64,000 nucleotides of DNA, taken from the NCBI GenBank assembly GCA_001939145.1, contig LSRX01000348.1, forward strand, positions 400,487-464,486. The letters are read 5' to 3'. Shown one piece after another: positions 44,135 to 54,496 of this stretch. The notes under the pieces are model-generated. The model had not been told where the DNA came from. It did not search any database and saw only the letters and a program-made list of their open reading frames with translations. The stretch comes from Symbiodinium microadriaticum (Eukaryota; Sar; Dinophyceae; Suessiales; Symbiodiniaceae). Made by a program: the position numbers and the translations under genes. How positions within the stretch are numbered: the stretch's first letter is position 1; each line of letters starts with the position of its first letter.

Positions 44135-44231
44135 GTATACATAGACCCCTACGTAGTTCCTTTTTGGGATTACCTTGTAGGATCCTAAATATAAACCCCA
44201 AAAAGAAACTACTGAGGGGCTTGAGGTATAC
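44135..44231. repeat. Family C palindromic element, copy 4
   Basis: Ends GTATACATAGACCCCTACGT and ACTGAGGGGCTTGAGGTATAC; inner TAGTTCCTTTTTGGGATTACC and CCAAAAAGAAACTACTG arms. Lies 24 bp from the acceptor of exon 44036-44110. Confidence 0.85.
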
Positions 44232-45047
44232 ATGTGGCGTAGAGTTTATGTCGGGGTTTGGTTTAGTGAGTGTACATGTTCGCAGTTTGGGGTCGAGGGT
44301 TCAGGGACTGCGTTTGAAGGTTTATAGGGTTTAGGGGTGTATACACGTGCATGCATACATAAATGCTTACGGGTTTCATCGCGTCCGGGTAGTAGACTGT
44401 GACCTCTCGAAGCAATCAAGCATGACCGGCTGTGTAGAAGCAAACGCAGCTGGTAGTAGTCCACATTGTATGGGTAGACTTTAATGTACGACCAGGCGGA
44501 GTCATGTACGGAAGATGTGCAGTGCATACGCGCAGGTGTGAATCCAGAGCTCGAACCAGTCCTCATGGTGGAAGAGTCGTGGTAGTTTGTCCGTCCTGAT
44601 TGTTGGCGGTAGTGGTGGCGGTGGCGGCAGTAGCAGCAGTAGTCGCAGCCGGCGTAGTCGTGTAGACAGCCGCGGTCATGACTCAGCTGCATATCCGTCT
44701 ACATCCTTCTTCTGAGAGTTATGCACTGGCATCTGCCATATGTGCGTGTAGACGCTTTATAGCGATCCCTGTTTTAAAACTCCTTTTAAAAGACCTAAAG
44801 CACCCAATGAACACCCATAAAACCGTATAGCACCCTAAAAGAGCTTAAGTAAAACCCCTATAGCAACCGTTCAAACTGTTAAAACGAAGCATCTGTGAAA
44901 CCCCATAGCACCCTGAACACAGCACTATACACCGAAACCCTAAACCCTAAACCCTATACCCCATGAAGAACCCTAAACCCTAAACCCGATACCCGATGAA
45001 GAACCCTAAACACACTAAACCCTATGAAGACAGATGAAGCTCGTTGC

Positions 45048-45075
45048 CTCTGCGCCGAAGGCCTTGGTGGACGCC
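45048..45075 (-). CDS. Micro-exon candidate, 28 nt
   Basis: The acceptor is CATCCGCAG|G, phase 2, then ASTKAFGAE and a GC donor (GAG|GCAACG). It joins in frame to the phase-2 end of 46504-46601. The plus strand is also open and protein-like (LVASAPKALVDALRMWWD), so strand is less certain here. Confidence 0.4.
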
Positions 45076-45895
45076 CTGCGGATGTGGTGGGATGTTAGGG
45101 CTTGGTTTTTTTCAGGGTTCTGAAAGCTTTTGGGATGTAGGGTTTGGGGTGCAGGGATATAGGGTTTAGGGTTTTGGGCTGGGGTTGTTTTAGAGGGAGT
45201 AAGGGTGCCATGAAGGTTCTATCAGGTTATAAGGGTTTTATAGCGTAGGGTTCTGCAAGTATCCTCAAAACAAGGGCTCTGGACAGCGTTCTATAAAGGA
45301 TAGATGTGTTCCGGGTGGTTTTTGAGATTGCTACATAGGGTTCTACAGGGTTTAAGGGTTCTGTAAGATTTTGCATGGTTGCCGGGGACATGATGGCAGG
45401 ACGATACGCTGGCGGGTTTATAGAGCTTGCGATTTAAAGGCTTGCCTGCCTGGCTGAGTTCAAACATCAGGGGACGAAGTTAAGTTCAAATATCACTGCA
45501 GGCAAGAAAAAGCGGAGTTGTTAACACTCCATGTTGTCGCAAGAAAATCGTGCATCTAATTTCAATATGGGGTGACAGCGAGGCGCTAGAAATCACTGCT
45601 TGTTCCTGGTTTTATGAGTCAAGTTCATGTTAGTGTTTAGGGATTAAGGAATTGGGTTTGGGGTTTCGGGCTGGACGGCCCTGAGCCCCCGAAGCACATG
45701 GCATGGGTGAACATGAAGTATAGCCATTGCGAACACACGACGCTCTTTATGCCTTTGCTTCTTCGTAGTTGCTTAGCTTACCGACTTGGGTGCATAACCA
45801 ATCGACTGATGTGACATGCGCCCTTGTCTTCGCGACAGTCGCTAGAGTCTTCCTGTTGAGGATTTAGGGTGCATGTGCAAACTGTCGTTCAAAAC

Positions 45896-46042
45896 CTCAA
45901 GTGCTGTTCTGCATGCTTTCTTTATGAGGTCAGTTGTAATCATCAACAAAAGCCTAGAATGCGAACCAGACGTTGCCTGTCCCTTGCCCTCCAGGGCTGC
46001 TAGAAAGTTCGCCCTGTTTAGCCTCTTTGAGCAGCCCACACC
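45896..46042 (-). CDS. Exon candidate, up to 49 codons
   Basis: The acceptor is TCTGCAGCGAG|GGTGTG and the donor GAG|GTTTTG, phase 0. The frame includes CSKRLNRANFLAALEGKGQA and LLLMITTDLIKKACRTALE. If included, it needs the inner donor AAG|GTGCTG of exon 46504-46601, and its own exit must shift to phase 2 to reach 45048-45075. Confidence 0.45.
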
Positions 46043-46242
46043 CTCGCTGCAGAAAACCTGCCTCAATGTCTGATGCTCCAGCGGGCATCAAACTAGGATA
46101 GTTCACAACTTCTTCTCGTTGTCCATTACGTGTTGACGCGTCAAACCTCCTATTTCTACAGAAAAATAGCAGAGACCTGACACTTGTCAGCCAAGATCCC
46201 TTCTAATAACCTAGAAGCAAAGTCTGTTCCTGAACAACCACC

Positions 46243-46375
46243 CAAACCAAGGTTCCCCAGTAGCCCCCAACTTCATAGTTAAGGGTACCCTTCTTCCTAC
46301 TGTTTGGTTTTTCAACAAGGGAGCCCCAAAAAAAGGAAAAAAAGGGCAAAAGGGTACTGCTGGGGAAGCTAGAAA
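46243..46375. repeat. Palindromic element, single copy
   Basis: GGTTCCCCAGTAGCCCC at the left pairs imperfectly with GGGTACTGCTGGGGAAGC at the right. Inner arms GGTACCCTTCTTCC and AAAAAGGGCAAAAGGGTACT also face each other. Confidence 0.6.
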
Positions 46376-46503
46376 CCCAAACAGGCCTGAAACCCTAAGC
46401 CGCCTAAACCCTAAACCCTAAACCCCTAAACCCTAAGCCCTAAACTCCTAAACCCTAAACTCCTAAACTCCTAAACCCTGAACTAAGCCTTTTCGCTCCC
46501 CAC

Positions 46504-46601
46504 CTTCGCAGCACCTTGGCATCGTTGGCCAAAGGCTTCCGATCCGCATCGCGGCAGGCGGCCCGGAGGGTGGAGAGCACATCCACCAGGCAAGCGGCGA
46601 C
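46504..46601 (-). CDS. Exon candidate, 32 codons
   Basis: The acceptor is AACATCCGAG|GTCGCC. The peptide starts VAACLVDVLSTLRAACRDAD and continues RKPLANDAKVLR to AG|GTGGGG, phase 2, which joins exon 45048-45075 in frame. An earlier donor AAG|GTGCTG is phase 0. Flanked by CCCTAAA and TTTAGGG tracts. Confidence 0.65.
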
Positions 46602-47553
46602 CTCGGATGTTTTGGGATTTAGTGATTTAGGGTTTAGGGCTTAGGGTTTAGGGAGTTAGTGATTTAGGGTTTAGAAGTTTAGGGTTTAGGGTTTAGGAGT
46701 TTAGGGATTTAGGTTTAGGGTTTAGGGAGTTTGGGGTTTAGGGATTCTGATGGGCTGAGTACCCTGGCCCAAAGAAGGTTAACCTTTAGAATTATGGTAG
46801 GATTATATAAGCCCCAAAAGGTTAAAGGTTGCCTACTCAGTTCCTAAGGATTCAGGTTTAGGGTTTAGGGTGCCGAGCACGGCAACATAGTCTCGGAATC
46901 CGAAAACCTGGGCCCTAAACACAAATCTTTCAGGCACACGGGGTTCGGGATTCGTGGCTTCTTCTCTGAGGCGTACATGGGGAAGAATTTGTGTCGGTCT
47001 TTAGCTTAAGGTGCCTGGGGAAACAGGAACCAGGATTTTAGGTGCCGGTGTGGTGCAGCCTTCAGGGTTTAGGGCTTTTGGGACCTGTGGCCCCCCAAAC
47101 CCTGCAGAATAGTAAGCTAGCCCACGTCATTACGAGAAATGGTACAACCCTCCCCCCCCCTATAGCTTGACACGAAACACAGACAAACTGCAAGAACAAC
47201 CATATATCAGCCTAAGCCCCTGTGGGAATCCGTTGACTGAACCCTAGACCCCAATGCCTCAATCCCACGACCCTCAAGAGTCCTAAAGACCTTCTAAGCT
47301 ATTTATCCAAATTCCGGCCCCCGAGAGGTCCTGACACCCTCGAATCATGATCAAAAGGCAAAACCACGAAAAAACACCCCAGCCAACACGAGCCTCGGCT
47401 GGCGTCATGGCAACCGTCGTGGGCTTGGGAGGTGCATCTTTGTCCTACCGCTGAAAGGTTGGTGCCTGTAAGGGGTTTAGGGCTCGGGGTATAGGGATTC
47501 GAGTTGAGGGGTGTAGGGGTTTGGGGACTCAGGGGGTGAAGGGTTTAAGGGGC

Positions 47554-47690
47554 TTACTGGCTTAAGGATAGGTCTGAAGGTTCCGAGCTGAATTCCTCAA
47601 GCCTTTGTTGCAGGGATTTCAGTCTTCCAAAGAGTGCTTTTGGGTCTTCTTTATGAGACACATTAAGCTCTAGGTTTGCCACAACCCCTT
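47554..47690 (-). CDS. Possible terminal exon
   Basis: The frame reads LELNVSHKEDPKALFGRLKS then LQQRLEEFSSEPSDLSLSQ and a TAA at 47554-47556. CA|GTAAGC at the same place would be a good phase-2 donor. No AG|G acceptor was found in phase; CCTAGAG|CTT is the nearest. If the stop is used, a gene ends here. Confidence 0.4.
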
Positions 47691-47800
47691 CTCCCCCTCC
47701 CACACACACATACAATACCACTGGTACAAGAGGAATGTCGAGGGACTTCATGCAACTACGACCATCCGATATGGTGCCTGTAAGTGGGTGAAGGCCTTAC

Positions 47801-47923
47801 CTGCCATAAACTCTTCAGGCGTTTGTTTGGACATGAAAGTTTTCCGGCCTTGACCACTGGCTTTCCCTGCGCCTCGTCGCCGTCGAGCTCCTCTTCTTGA
47901 GCGGCTTGCTCCTCCTTCAGAGC
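47801..47923 (-). CDS. Exon candidate, acidic-basic, 41 codons
   Basis: The acceptor is CCCCCTCCAG|GCTCTG and the donor CAG|GTAAGG, both close to consensus, phase 0. The peptide starts ALKEEQAAQEEELDGDEAQG, then KPVVKAGKLSCPNKRLKSLW. An in-frame ATG lies 7 codons upstream, so this could instead be a first exon. A family-B-like palindrome begins about 20 bp upstream. Confidence 0.75.
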
Positions 47924-47939
47924 CTGGAGGGGGTTTCCA

Positions 47940-48015
47940 AACATAGGGGACCCTAATATAGCACCCTAAATGGTAGGATCCTTATTATAAGGACCCCCAA
48001 AATAAGGCACCCTAA
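47940..48015. repeat. Family B-like palindrome
   Basis: AGGGGACCCTAATATAGCAC then CCTAAATGGTAGGATCC and TAAGGACCCCCAAAATAAGGC; related in ends and centre to family B but shorter. It forms the 3' end of the intron before exon 47801-47923. Confidence 0.6.
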
Positions 48016-48497
48016 TTGTCGGAAAGCCCCGTGTGGGTTTGGAAAAGCTCTAAACTCCCTTGGCATCAAGGCCCCTAATAGTCCACGCAAAACAGCTCGA
48101 AACCCTCAAAAACCCTGTCGCACTCATTCTGCACTCGATGCCCGCAGACAAGAACCAAAAAATCATCGGAAGAGTGGCCCCAACGCCCTGAATCCCAAAG
48201 CCTCAGCACTGCCAGGAGAACAACCCGTCAATCCCACGGCTGCCGAGAGTTCCAAGTGGGTTTAGGGTTTAGGGGTTTAGGGTTTAGGCTTCAGGCTGTT
48301 TCTGAGTGGGCAAGGGCTTCTAAGGTTTTCGGGCAAACGTTTCAGATAAGGCTTAGGGATATAACATGGGGGTTCTGCGTCTATCGTTTCATGGACTTGC
48401 TTTGAGGTGAAGGTTCATAGAGGGTTGTGGTTTTTCAAAGCTTCCAACAGTTTCGAAATTCCCCGTGTATATTGGATTCAGGACGGGCTAATAGGGT

Positions 48498-48614
48498 GGG
48501 CTTAAAAATTCACAATCAGAATAGGGTTTTGGGGTACAGTATACTATGGTTTAAGTAGGGCAACCCCACAAATAGTATAGGTTTTTAATAATAACTAGTA
48601 AGGCCCCTTTTTTA
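48498..48614. repeat. Family A palindromic element, copy 7
   Basis: GGGCTTAAAAATTCACAATC then AGAATAGGGTTTTGGGG, mirrored by CAACCCCACAAATAGTATAGG and TAATAACTAGTAAGGCCCC. Confidence 0.7.
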
Positions 48615-48827
48615 CAGAGATTGCATCGCTTCAGAGATCATGATCTTGTGCAAGTCAGGGATTGCTGTGAGCAGTACAGCGATCAATGCACCACAGCAAC
48701 AACCCAAGCCCTCTGAAGCCCTCCGACGACTATAGTCCTAGCTCATATATTTTCACCTTATAAGCCCCAGATTCCCCCGAAACCTTAAACCCCAAACCGT
48801 CTCTTTCGCACTCTTTCGTCAGCGCAC

Positions 48828-48867
48828 CTCCATTTCTTGTGCCCTTTCCTCCTCCTCGCCATCTTCC
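48828..48867 (-). CDS. Micro-exon candidate, acidic, 40 nt
   Basis: The acceptor is GCCATTGCAG|G, phase 2, then EDGEEEERAQEME and the donor GAG|GTGCGC, phase 0. Its phase-2 entry matches exon 49588-49646 and its exit matches 47801-47923, a three-exon chain consistent in frame. Confidence 0.65.
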
Positions 48868-49587
48868 CTGCAATGGCGACGAATCCGGTTCTGAGGCTCA
48901 GGGCTTAGGGCCCAAAACACAAGGGGGTTTTAGGGTTTAGGGTTTCACCCAAGAACATTTAAAGGTTCAGGTAACCTCCAGACTCCAACCGCTTGAGATC
49001 CTTCACCGTAGACCTGTGACCGTAAACCCAAACCTGAACCCTTCCTCTCACTACCAGAACCTACTTTTTGTTTAGGGCCCGTCTGAATTCTGTCTTAGGG
49101 TAGAAAATAAGAACCTACAAAAAGGCAGGGTATGGTAGTCTAAGGTATCAACCCCAAAGACCTTCGACCGTAAGCCCAAACCTCAACAGTAAACCCGAAG
49201 ATTTGACTTCAGGGCTAAGGACTTGCCGGGTTCTGCAAGCTCCAACCTAGGCTTCAACAGCAGAAGCCCGAGTACCGCGGGAGATTCGACAGGCCAACTG
49301 TCGCTGCTGTTGCTGCTGCCTTGAGTACTTGATTTCAGGGTTTAGGGTTTAGGGTTAATTTTCATACTTTAGCCATTTTATCAGGACAAGCAGTAGCGAA
49401 AGCCTACAGGTGGCGGTGCCGGGCATCGAGTTTGAGACCCTAACGACCCTGTCGCTTAGTGGGTTTAGGGTTTAGGCGGTTTAGGGGTTCAGGGAGGTCG
49501 TAGCCTAAAACCCTAAACACTAAACCCTAAAAATTCTACTACCAGCGGCTACCCTAAGCCACAAAGCAAACCGCGAGATGCTCACGC

Positions 49588-49646
49588 CTGGGATTCGCAG
49601 CCAACTCCTCGTCAATCATGGATTCCAGAGCGTTGGCAAACTCCTC
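49588..49646 (-). CDS. Exon candidate, 59 nt
   Basis: The acceptor is CCAAACGAG|GAGGAG, then EEFANALESMIDEELAANP and a GC donor (CCCAG|GCGTGAG), phase 2. The GT two bases later would break the frame into 48828-48867, so the phase supports GC. A 16-bp copy of the exon start (gcaaactcctcctcgt) recurs at 49703-49718, 66 bp away. Confidence 0.7.
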
Positions 49647-50041
49647 CTCGTTTGGGGCTTTGGGATATAGGGTCTAACCCCTGAAACAATGGGTTTTTGG
49701 ATGCAAACTCCTCCTCGTCCAGGGCTTTGGGGTTGAGGGCTTGTTAGGTTTGTAAGGCTTTCCTGCTGCATGGTTCAAAGGTTTAAGAATTAATTTAGGG
49801 TTTCGGGGTTGCCGGTTTGGCGCCCTTAACATACTCAGACTCCAACAAACCCTATAAGGCCTAAACCATAAGCGCTGAAACCTACACCATAGATCCTAAG
49901 TCCCACAAACCCTAAAGCCCAAAGACCTAAACCCTAAGACCTAAACCCTAAATTCCCCTAAACCCCTCAACCCCTAAAGCCCTAAACCCCAAATCCTAAA
50001 AGCCCCCCAAAAAAACCCAAAAGCGGTCTTTGCACCAACAC

Positions 50042-50105
50042 ATGACCCTCCTCGACCGCTCCCTCGGGCTCGGGAATGGTCTCCAGGGTCGCTCCACGGA
50101 GAATC
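50042..50105 (-). CDS. Exon candidate, 21 codons
   Basis: The acceptor is GGCCCCGAG|G, phase 2. The peptide starts ILRGATLETIPEPEGAVEEG. The donor is CAT|GTGTTG or TTG|GTGCAA (50036), both phase 0, leading into 49588-49646. No upstream exon ending in phase 2 was identified. Confidence 0.6.
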
Positions 50106-50404
50106 CTCGGGGCCAAAAAGGGTGCAATTTACATTATGGTTGCTACTTTAATTCATGTATATTGTTGTGATTATTGCTGTTGCTTTTTGTTTGCTAAAAC
50201 TGTTACTACTGGTATTATTGCTATCATAAACATGCTTGTTATACTATATTGCTATTCGTATTGCTGTTATCCCGATGCTGATAACTCCTATGCGTTCTAT
50301 ATATGTGTATAAGGTCTTGTTTGCTTGATTGCTTGTTTGCTTCGCCTGTCTGTCTGTCGGTGTGTCTCCGTCCGTTTGTAGTTCGTGTTATGCTTGTTGC
50401 AATG

Positions 50405-50515
50405 CTATTTGGTGTGTGCGGCTGTGCGTGTGCGTGTGCGTGTGCGTGTGCGTGTGCGTGTGTGAGTGAGTGAGTGAGTGAGTGAGTGAGTGAGTGAGTG
50501 AGTGAGTGAGTGAGA
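50405..50515. repeat. GTGC(G/T) and GAGT microsatellite
   Basis: (TGCGTG)n followed by (AGTG)n, about 110 bp. Confidence 0.95.
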
Positions 50516-51195
50516 GAGCGAGGGTTTTCAAGGACGTGGAGTGTTGCTGGGTTGGCTTAGGATTGAGGGTTCTGCGGCAGCTTCTACGGAGCCCGAAACC
50601 TTCTTTCCGGCTATAAGACATGTAGAATATGCCTGGGGGCGAGCCACGCAGCAAGGGGCATGGCATGAAGAAAAGGTGTAGGAACGTGCGGCACAAGGCT
50701 TGGGTTTCAGGTTCAGCCGCATCCACAGCATGAATATACAATGTATATTGTATATTATGTACGTACATATATATATATATATATATATATGCACATACCC
50801 GGAACTTTGAGCCCTAAGTCCAAGTATCTGAACCCCAAAACCTCGTAACAAAGCACAAGTGCGAGTTTCACCAAACAACGAAAAACCTCCTATAGAGCCC
50901 TATAAGTTTATATATAAGTATCACTTGCTACGGGGGCCCGGGATACGGCACCCCTTGTTGTCTGAACCCTAAACCCCTGAACCCCGAAACCCTCAACGCC
51001 CAAACCCTAAACCCCTAAACCCTAAAAACCCAACCCCTAAACCCTCAACCCCTAAACCTCGAACCCCTAAAAACCCTGATCTCTAAGAGCCTTTAGAGAA
51101 CTACCCCTGTAGAACCCTTGTAGTACCCTTATGGAAACCTTTGTAGATCCCTTTAAGGAACCCCAAAAGGGACACGAAGTTACCCAAAAACCCGC

Positions 51196-51243
51196 GTCAG
51201 GGAGCTGCGAGTCGGTTTCCTTCCTCTGGAGGCTCTCTCCAGC
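51196..51243 (-). CDS. Exon candidate, 16 codons
   Basis: The acceptor is TCCGACGAG|GCTGGA, encoding AGESLQRKETDSQLPD, with a GC donor (GAC|GCGGGT). The exit phase does not fit 50042-50105, so an exon may be missing between them, possibly near 50600. CCCTAAA and TTTAGGG tracts flank it in the usual order. Confidence 0.45.
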
Positions 51244-51899
51244 CTCGTCGGAGGCTCACTTCAGGCTTGAGGGCTTAGGGGCTCAGGGGTTTGGGGTTTA
51301 ATTTAAGGGTTTAGGGTTCAGGCTTGAGGGTTTATAGGGTTGAGGTTTATGGCTTAAGGTTTAGGGCTTTTAGATTCTTGGTTTGGGGGTTCGGGCTTCC
51401 CTCGGACTGAGGAACACGACATGAATCCCAACAAGGTTTGGTCTTCCAACCCCCCTAATCAAGATGGAGTCCTCAAGGTAGAATACCTCTGACTTGTACG
51501 TAGACTTCTTCGGGTCGCTATCAAGAGGCAGGTGAGGTTTCACTTGCAGCCTAAGTTCAAATTTGAGCATTCTACACTTCTACCTAAACCCTAAACCCTA
51601 AACCCCGCATAGCCGACCTTGCTGGAGGTCCTTGTTTGTTAGCATTTCCCTACGCAGCTCCTTGAACAGGTAGGCTCTTTTTGGGTCCTGGTGGGCCCTG
51701 CCTGGATCCTGAAGAGAATAACTTAGATAAGGAAATCATAGTATAGGAACCCGAGAAAAGGTAGGTTATTTGGGGTTGAGCTGGCTCTCTGATCTGCTGC
51801 TGTGGTTTTTCTTGGGGCGGATCTACTTCCTCATCTTCGGGCTCATGCAGAAGTGAAGTTCTGAACTTGGTAGGCCTTGCGAGGCCCAACAAAGCAGAA

Positions 51900-51959
51900 T
51901 TTCTGAGTTGTTCAAACGTTCAAAAACTGGAGTTTTTGAACGTTTGAGCAACTCAGAAA
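51900..51959. repeat. Near-perfect 29-bp-arm hairpin with 2-nt loop
   Basis: Arms 51900-51928 and 51931-51959 (core TTCAAACGTTCAAAAACT) pair with one mismatch. It lies in the repeat-poor stretch 51600-52000, beside a family G segment (51660-51790). Confidence 0.9.
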
Positions 51960-52325
51960 CCAACCCAGCTAATGTTGATGTAGGCCCCTGATTAAAAAAG
52001 CCCTGGCCCTTCAACCCTAGGCCCTAAGCCATGGACCCTAGGAACATACCAGGGATCCTAACAATAAAGAAACCTTAAAATGTCGACCTCAGATTCACAA
52101 TCCCCCTCCCCTTTCTCAGGATTCTATCAGCTCTAATCTTCTGAAAATACCGATCACCCTAAACCCCCTGAACTATGAACCCTAAGCTCTGAAAGCCCTA
52201 AACCCTAAATCTAAACCCTAAAGCCCTAAAGCCCTAAAGCCCTGAAGCCTAAACTCTGAAAGCCCTAAACCCTAAACCGAGGGCGAGTCTTCGGTCCAGG
52301 GCTGGATCTTCGGTATATCGGAGGT

Positions 52326-52515
52326 CTACCCAGCGGCTCCAGGGTAGCTCCCTTTTTGTGCTTCAGGGTTTAGGGTTTAGGGTTCAGGGTTTAGGGTTTT
52401 GGGGTTTAGGGTTCAGGGTTTTGGGGTTTAGGGTTTAAGGGCTTTTTTGTGGTTCATATCTAGGGATTATTAGAAGGTAATCCCAAAAAGGAACTACAAT
52501 GGAGCCTATGTGTAT
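52326..52515. repeat. Family C element split by a telomere-like insert
   Basis: The left arm (CCCAGCGGCTCCAGGGTAGC then TCCCTTTTTGTG) and the right arm (CTTTTTTGTGGTTC ... GGAACTACAATGGAGCCTATG) are intact. Between them, 52364-52441 is about 78 bp of TTTAGGG/TTCAGGG. The CTTTTTGTG motif appears on both sides of the insert, like a small duplication. Confidence 0.75.
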
Positions 52516-52655
52516 GCCGGTCCCGAACCTCAAAAGTGTAGATCCCTGATGAATAACACCGCCTTTCTGTAAGGCCCTTGGTTGTAACGACCCTGGCATC
52601 CATACATGTGCAGCATATACTGTGTGTATGAAAAAATCCTAAACCCTGATCCAGC

Positions 52656-52734
52656 CTCCTTCTCCTTCTCTTTGAGCTCCTTCTCCTTCTTGTCCGCCGT
52701 CCGCAAGAGCCGAGCCTCCTCCCAAAGACCATTC
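52656..52734 (-). CDS. Exon candidate, Lys/Glu coiled coil
   Basis: Entered at ACGGCGAG|G (phase 2) or at TTGGGAG|GAG (phase 0, 52718). The peptide NGLWEEARLLRTADKKEKEL then KEKEKE ends at a GC donor (GAG|GCTGGA). The phase-2 entry fits the phase-2 end of 53214-53291. Confidence 0.65.
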
Positions 52735-53213
52735 CTCGCCGTCGGCGGCGGGTCGGGAGTGCAAAACGTAGGCCGGTTATAGACGCAGGGCTTGTGTAAA
52801 ACTTGATGCCTAGACACTAGACCTTCACAACCCTCAAACTTGAAATCACAGAGCCCCGAAGTGAGACTAAGCAACGTTCAAACGAATTCGCAGACACGGA
52901 GAGGCAGCCCCAGCAAGAAATGACATCCCGAAACCTTACAAATCCATTACCCAAAGCCCTAACAAACCCAAACCAAGAAGACCTGAAACCCTGTTATAGA
53001 TCCCTTACTGATCTCAATTCTGGAACCCTTACAAACCCCCCATGAACCCCTAGCCCTAAACCCTAAGCACTAAACCCTTACAATCCCTATATTCCTATAT
53101 CCTAAAAACCTTAAACCCTAAATCCTGAACCCTAAGCCCTATATCCTAAAAACCTTAAACGTTAAACCCACAACCCTCACAACCCCCCTTAAAGCCCCGT
53201 AGGCCCCCAAAGC

Positions 53214-53291
53214 GTGCGGAGTCTCTGCTCCAGGAATGTCAGCACATCGTCCTGGGCTCTGACTATGTAGGGGCCTCCCGTTTCAGGATTC
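53214..53291 (-). CDS. Exon candidate, 25 codons
   Basis: The acceptor is CCGTCTACAG|G, phase 2. The peptide starts NPETGGPYIVRAQDDVLTFL and ends EQRLR, with a GC donor (CGCAC|GCTTTGG), phase 2. A shorter form from GCCCAG|GAC is possible. Confidence 0.6.
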
Positions 53292-53548
53292 CTGTAGACG
53301 GTTCGTTTTAGGGTTCCATGAAGGGGGGGGGTAACTACAACCATACTAGTGCTACCGGTTTTTGCAAAAATCTCAAAAGCTTCCGTTTGCAAAGGCTCCA
53401 GAACCCCTCAAAATATTCAAGAGTTCTGCCGTCTAGTGCTTCCTACCCACCCCACCCCGTTTCGAGAATGACTTCAACCCCGAAGTCCAAACCAGCAAAA
53501 ACAAAAGCAAGCAAAAGGAATTCCTTCCGAGCCATGAAACCCTACGTA

Positions 53549-53660
53549 CCTGTGGGTAGTTCTGTAAGTGAGGGTCCCCTTCCTCGGTCCCCAAATATAG
53601 TACGGCATCCCTGTAAACAAAGGGACCCTCAATGGGACCCTAGTTTCTGGAACTACCCGC
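53549..53660. repeat. Family B palindromic element, copy 3
   Basis: TGTGGGTAGTTCTGTAAGTG then AGGGTCCCC on the left, GGGACCCTAGTTTCTGGAAC then TACCCGC on the right; centre ATATAGTACGGCATCCC. Confidence 0.8.
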
Positions 53661-53978
53661 GTGTATCCTGAAGACCCTAGGGTTATGACCCCTTAACTGT
53701 ATGGGCAGGGTAGAGTTCAGGGTGTAGGGACCCCCTTTAAAAACGGTAGGTTTTGGATCCCAAGTAAACCCTAAACTCTCAAAACAACTCAGCAGAAGAA
53801 GACTTCGGAAGCCCAGCCCCCAAACCCTCATCCCTAAACTCTCAACCCTCAGCCCTAAACTCCGAAACCCTAAACCCTCAACCCTTAAACCCTTTACCCT
53901 AAACTTTCCTAAACCCTCAGCCCCAAACCCTCAACCCTCAACCCTCAAACCCTTAAACCCTTAAACCCTCAGCCGAGC

Positions 53979-54049
53979 CCAGCATCGGCGGTCAGGCCCT
54001 CGCGCCCGGAGCGACCAAGAGACTTCTGCTTCTCGAGGCCGTGGGAGTC
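53979..54049 (-). CDS. Exon candidate, 23 codons
   Basis: The acceptor is GTCATCGGAG|GACTCC. The peptide starts DSHGLEKQKSLGRSGREGLT, with a GC donor (GCTGG|GCTCGG), phase 2, chosen because it joins 53214-53291. A TGA follows otherwise. It lies between a CCCTAAA tract and a TTTAGGG tract. Confidence 0.5.
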
Positions 54050-54079
54050 CTCCGATGACTCTGCGGCGATTTCTCTATA

Positions 54080-54400
54080 GGTTTTTGGGGCTTAACTTAA
54101 GGGTTTTGGGGCTTAACTTAAGGGTTTTGGGGCTTAAGGGCTTTAGGGGTTTAGGGTTTAAGGGTTTAGGGGTTTAGGGGGCATTTTTGGGTTAGGTTAA
54201 AGGAAACTACAGGTGGGGAGTTTAGGGATTTCTCTAGGTGTTTGGGGCTTAGGGGTTTGGGGTTTTAGGGTTTTAGGGGGCATTTTTGGGTTAAGTTTGG
54301 GTTAGGTTAAAGGAAACTACAGGTGGGGAGTTGTTAGGGATTTCTCTAGGTGTTTGGGGTTTAAGGGTTTAGGGGTTTAGGGTTTTGGGGGTTTAGGGTT
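54080..54400. repeat. TTTAGGG region with tandem 95-bp units carrying family D ends
   Basis: Two units at about 54178-54262 and 54277-54382 share GGGGGCATTTTTGGGTTAGG, then AGGAAACTACAGGTGGGGAG and TTTCTCTAGGTGTTTGGGG. Each contains a 20-bp left end of family D (54201-54220, 54311-54330) with no right end, next to the full D copy at 54406-54496. Confidence 0.8.
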
Positions 54401-54405
54401 TAGGA

Positions 54406-54496
54406 AGGAAACTACAGGTGGGGAGTTTAGGGTATACAGGGCTTCTAGAATGCTTCGACCTTCTATAAGGCTCCTATAACGGTAACTACCCACCTG
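54406..54496. repeat. Family D palindromic element, copy 2
   Basis: Full-length copy: AAGGAAACTACAGGTGGGGA ... CTTCTAGAATGCTTCGACC ... ACGGTAACTACCCACCTG. Confidence 0.85.
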
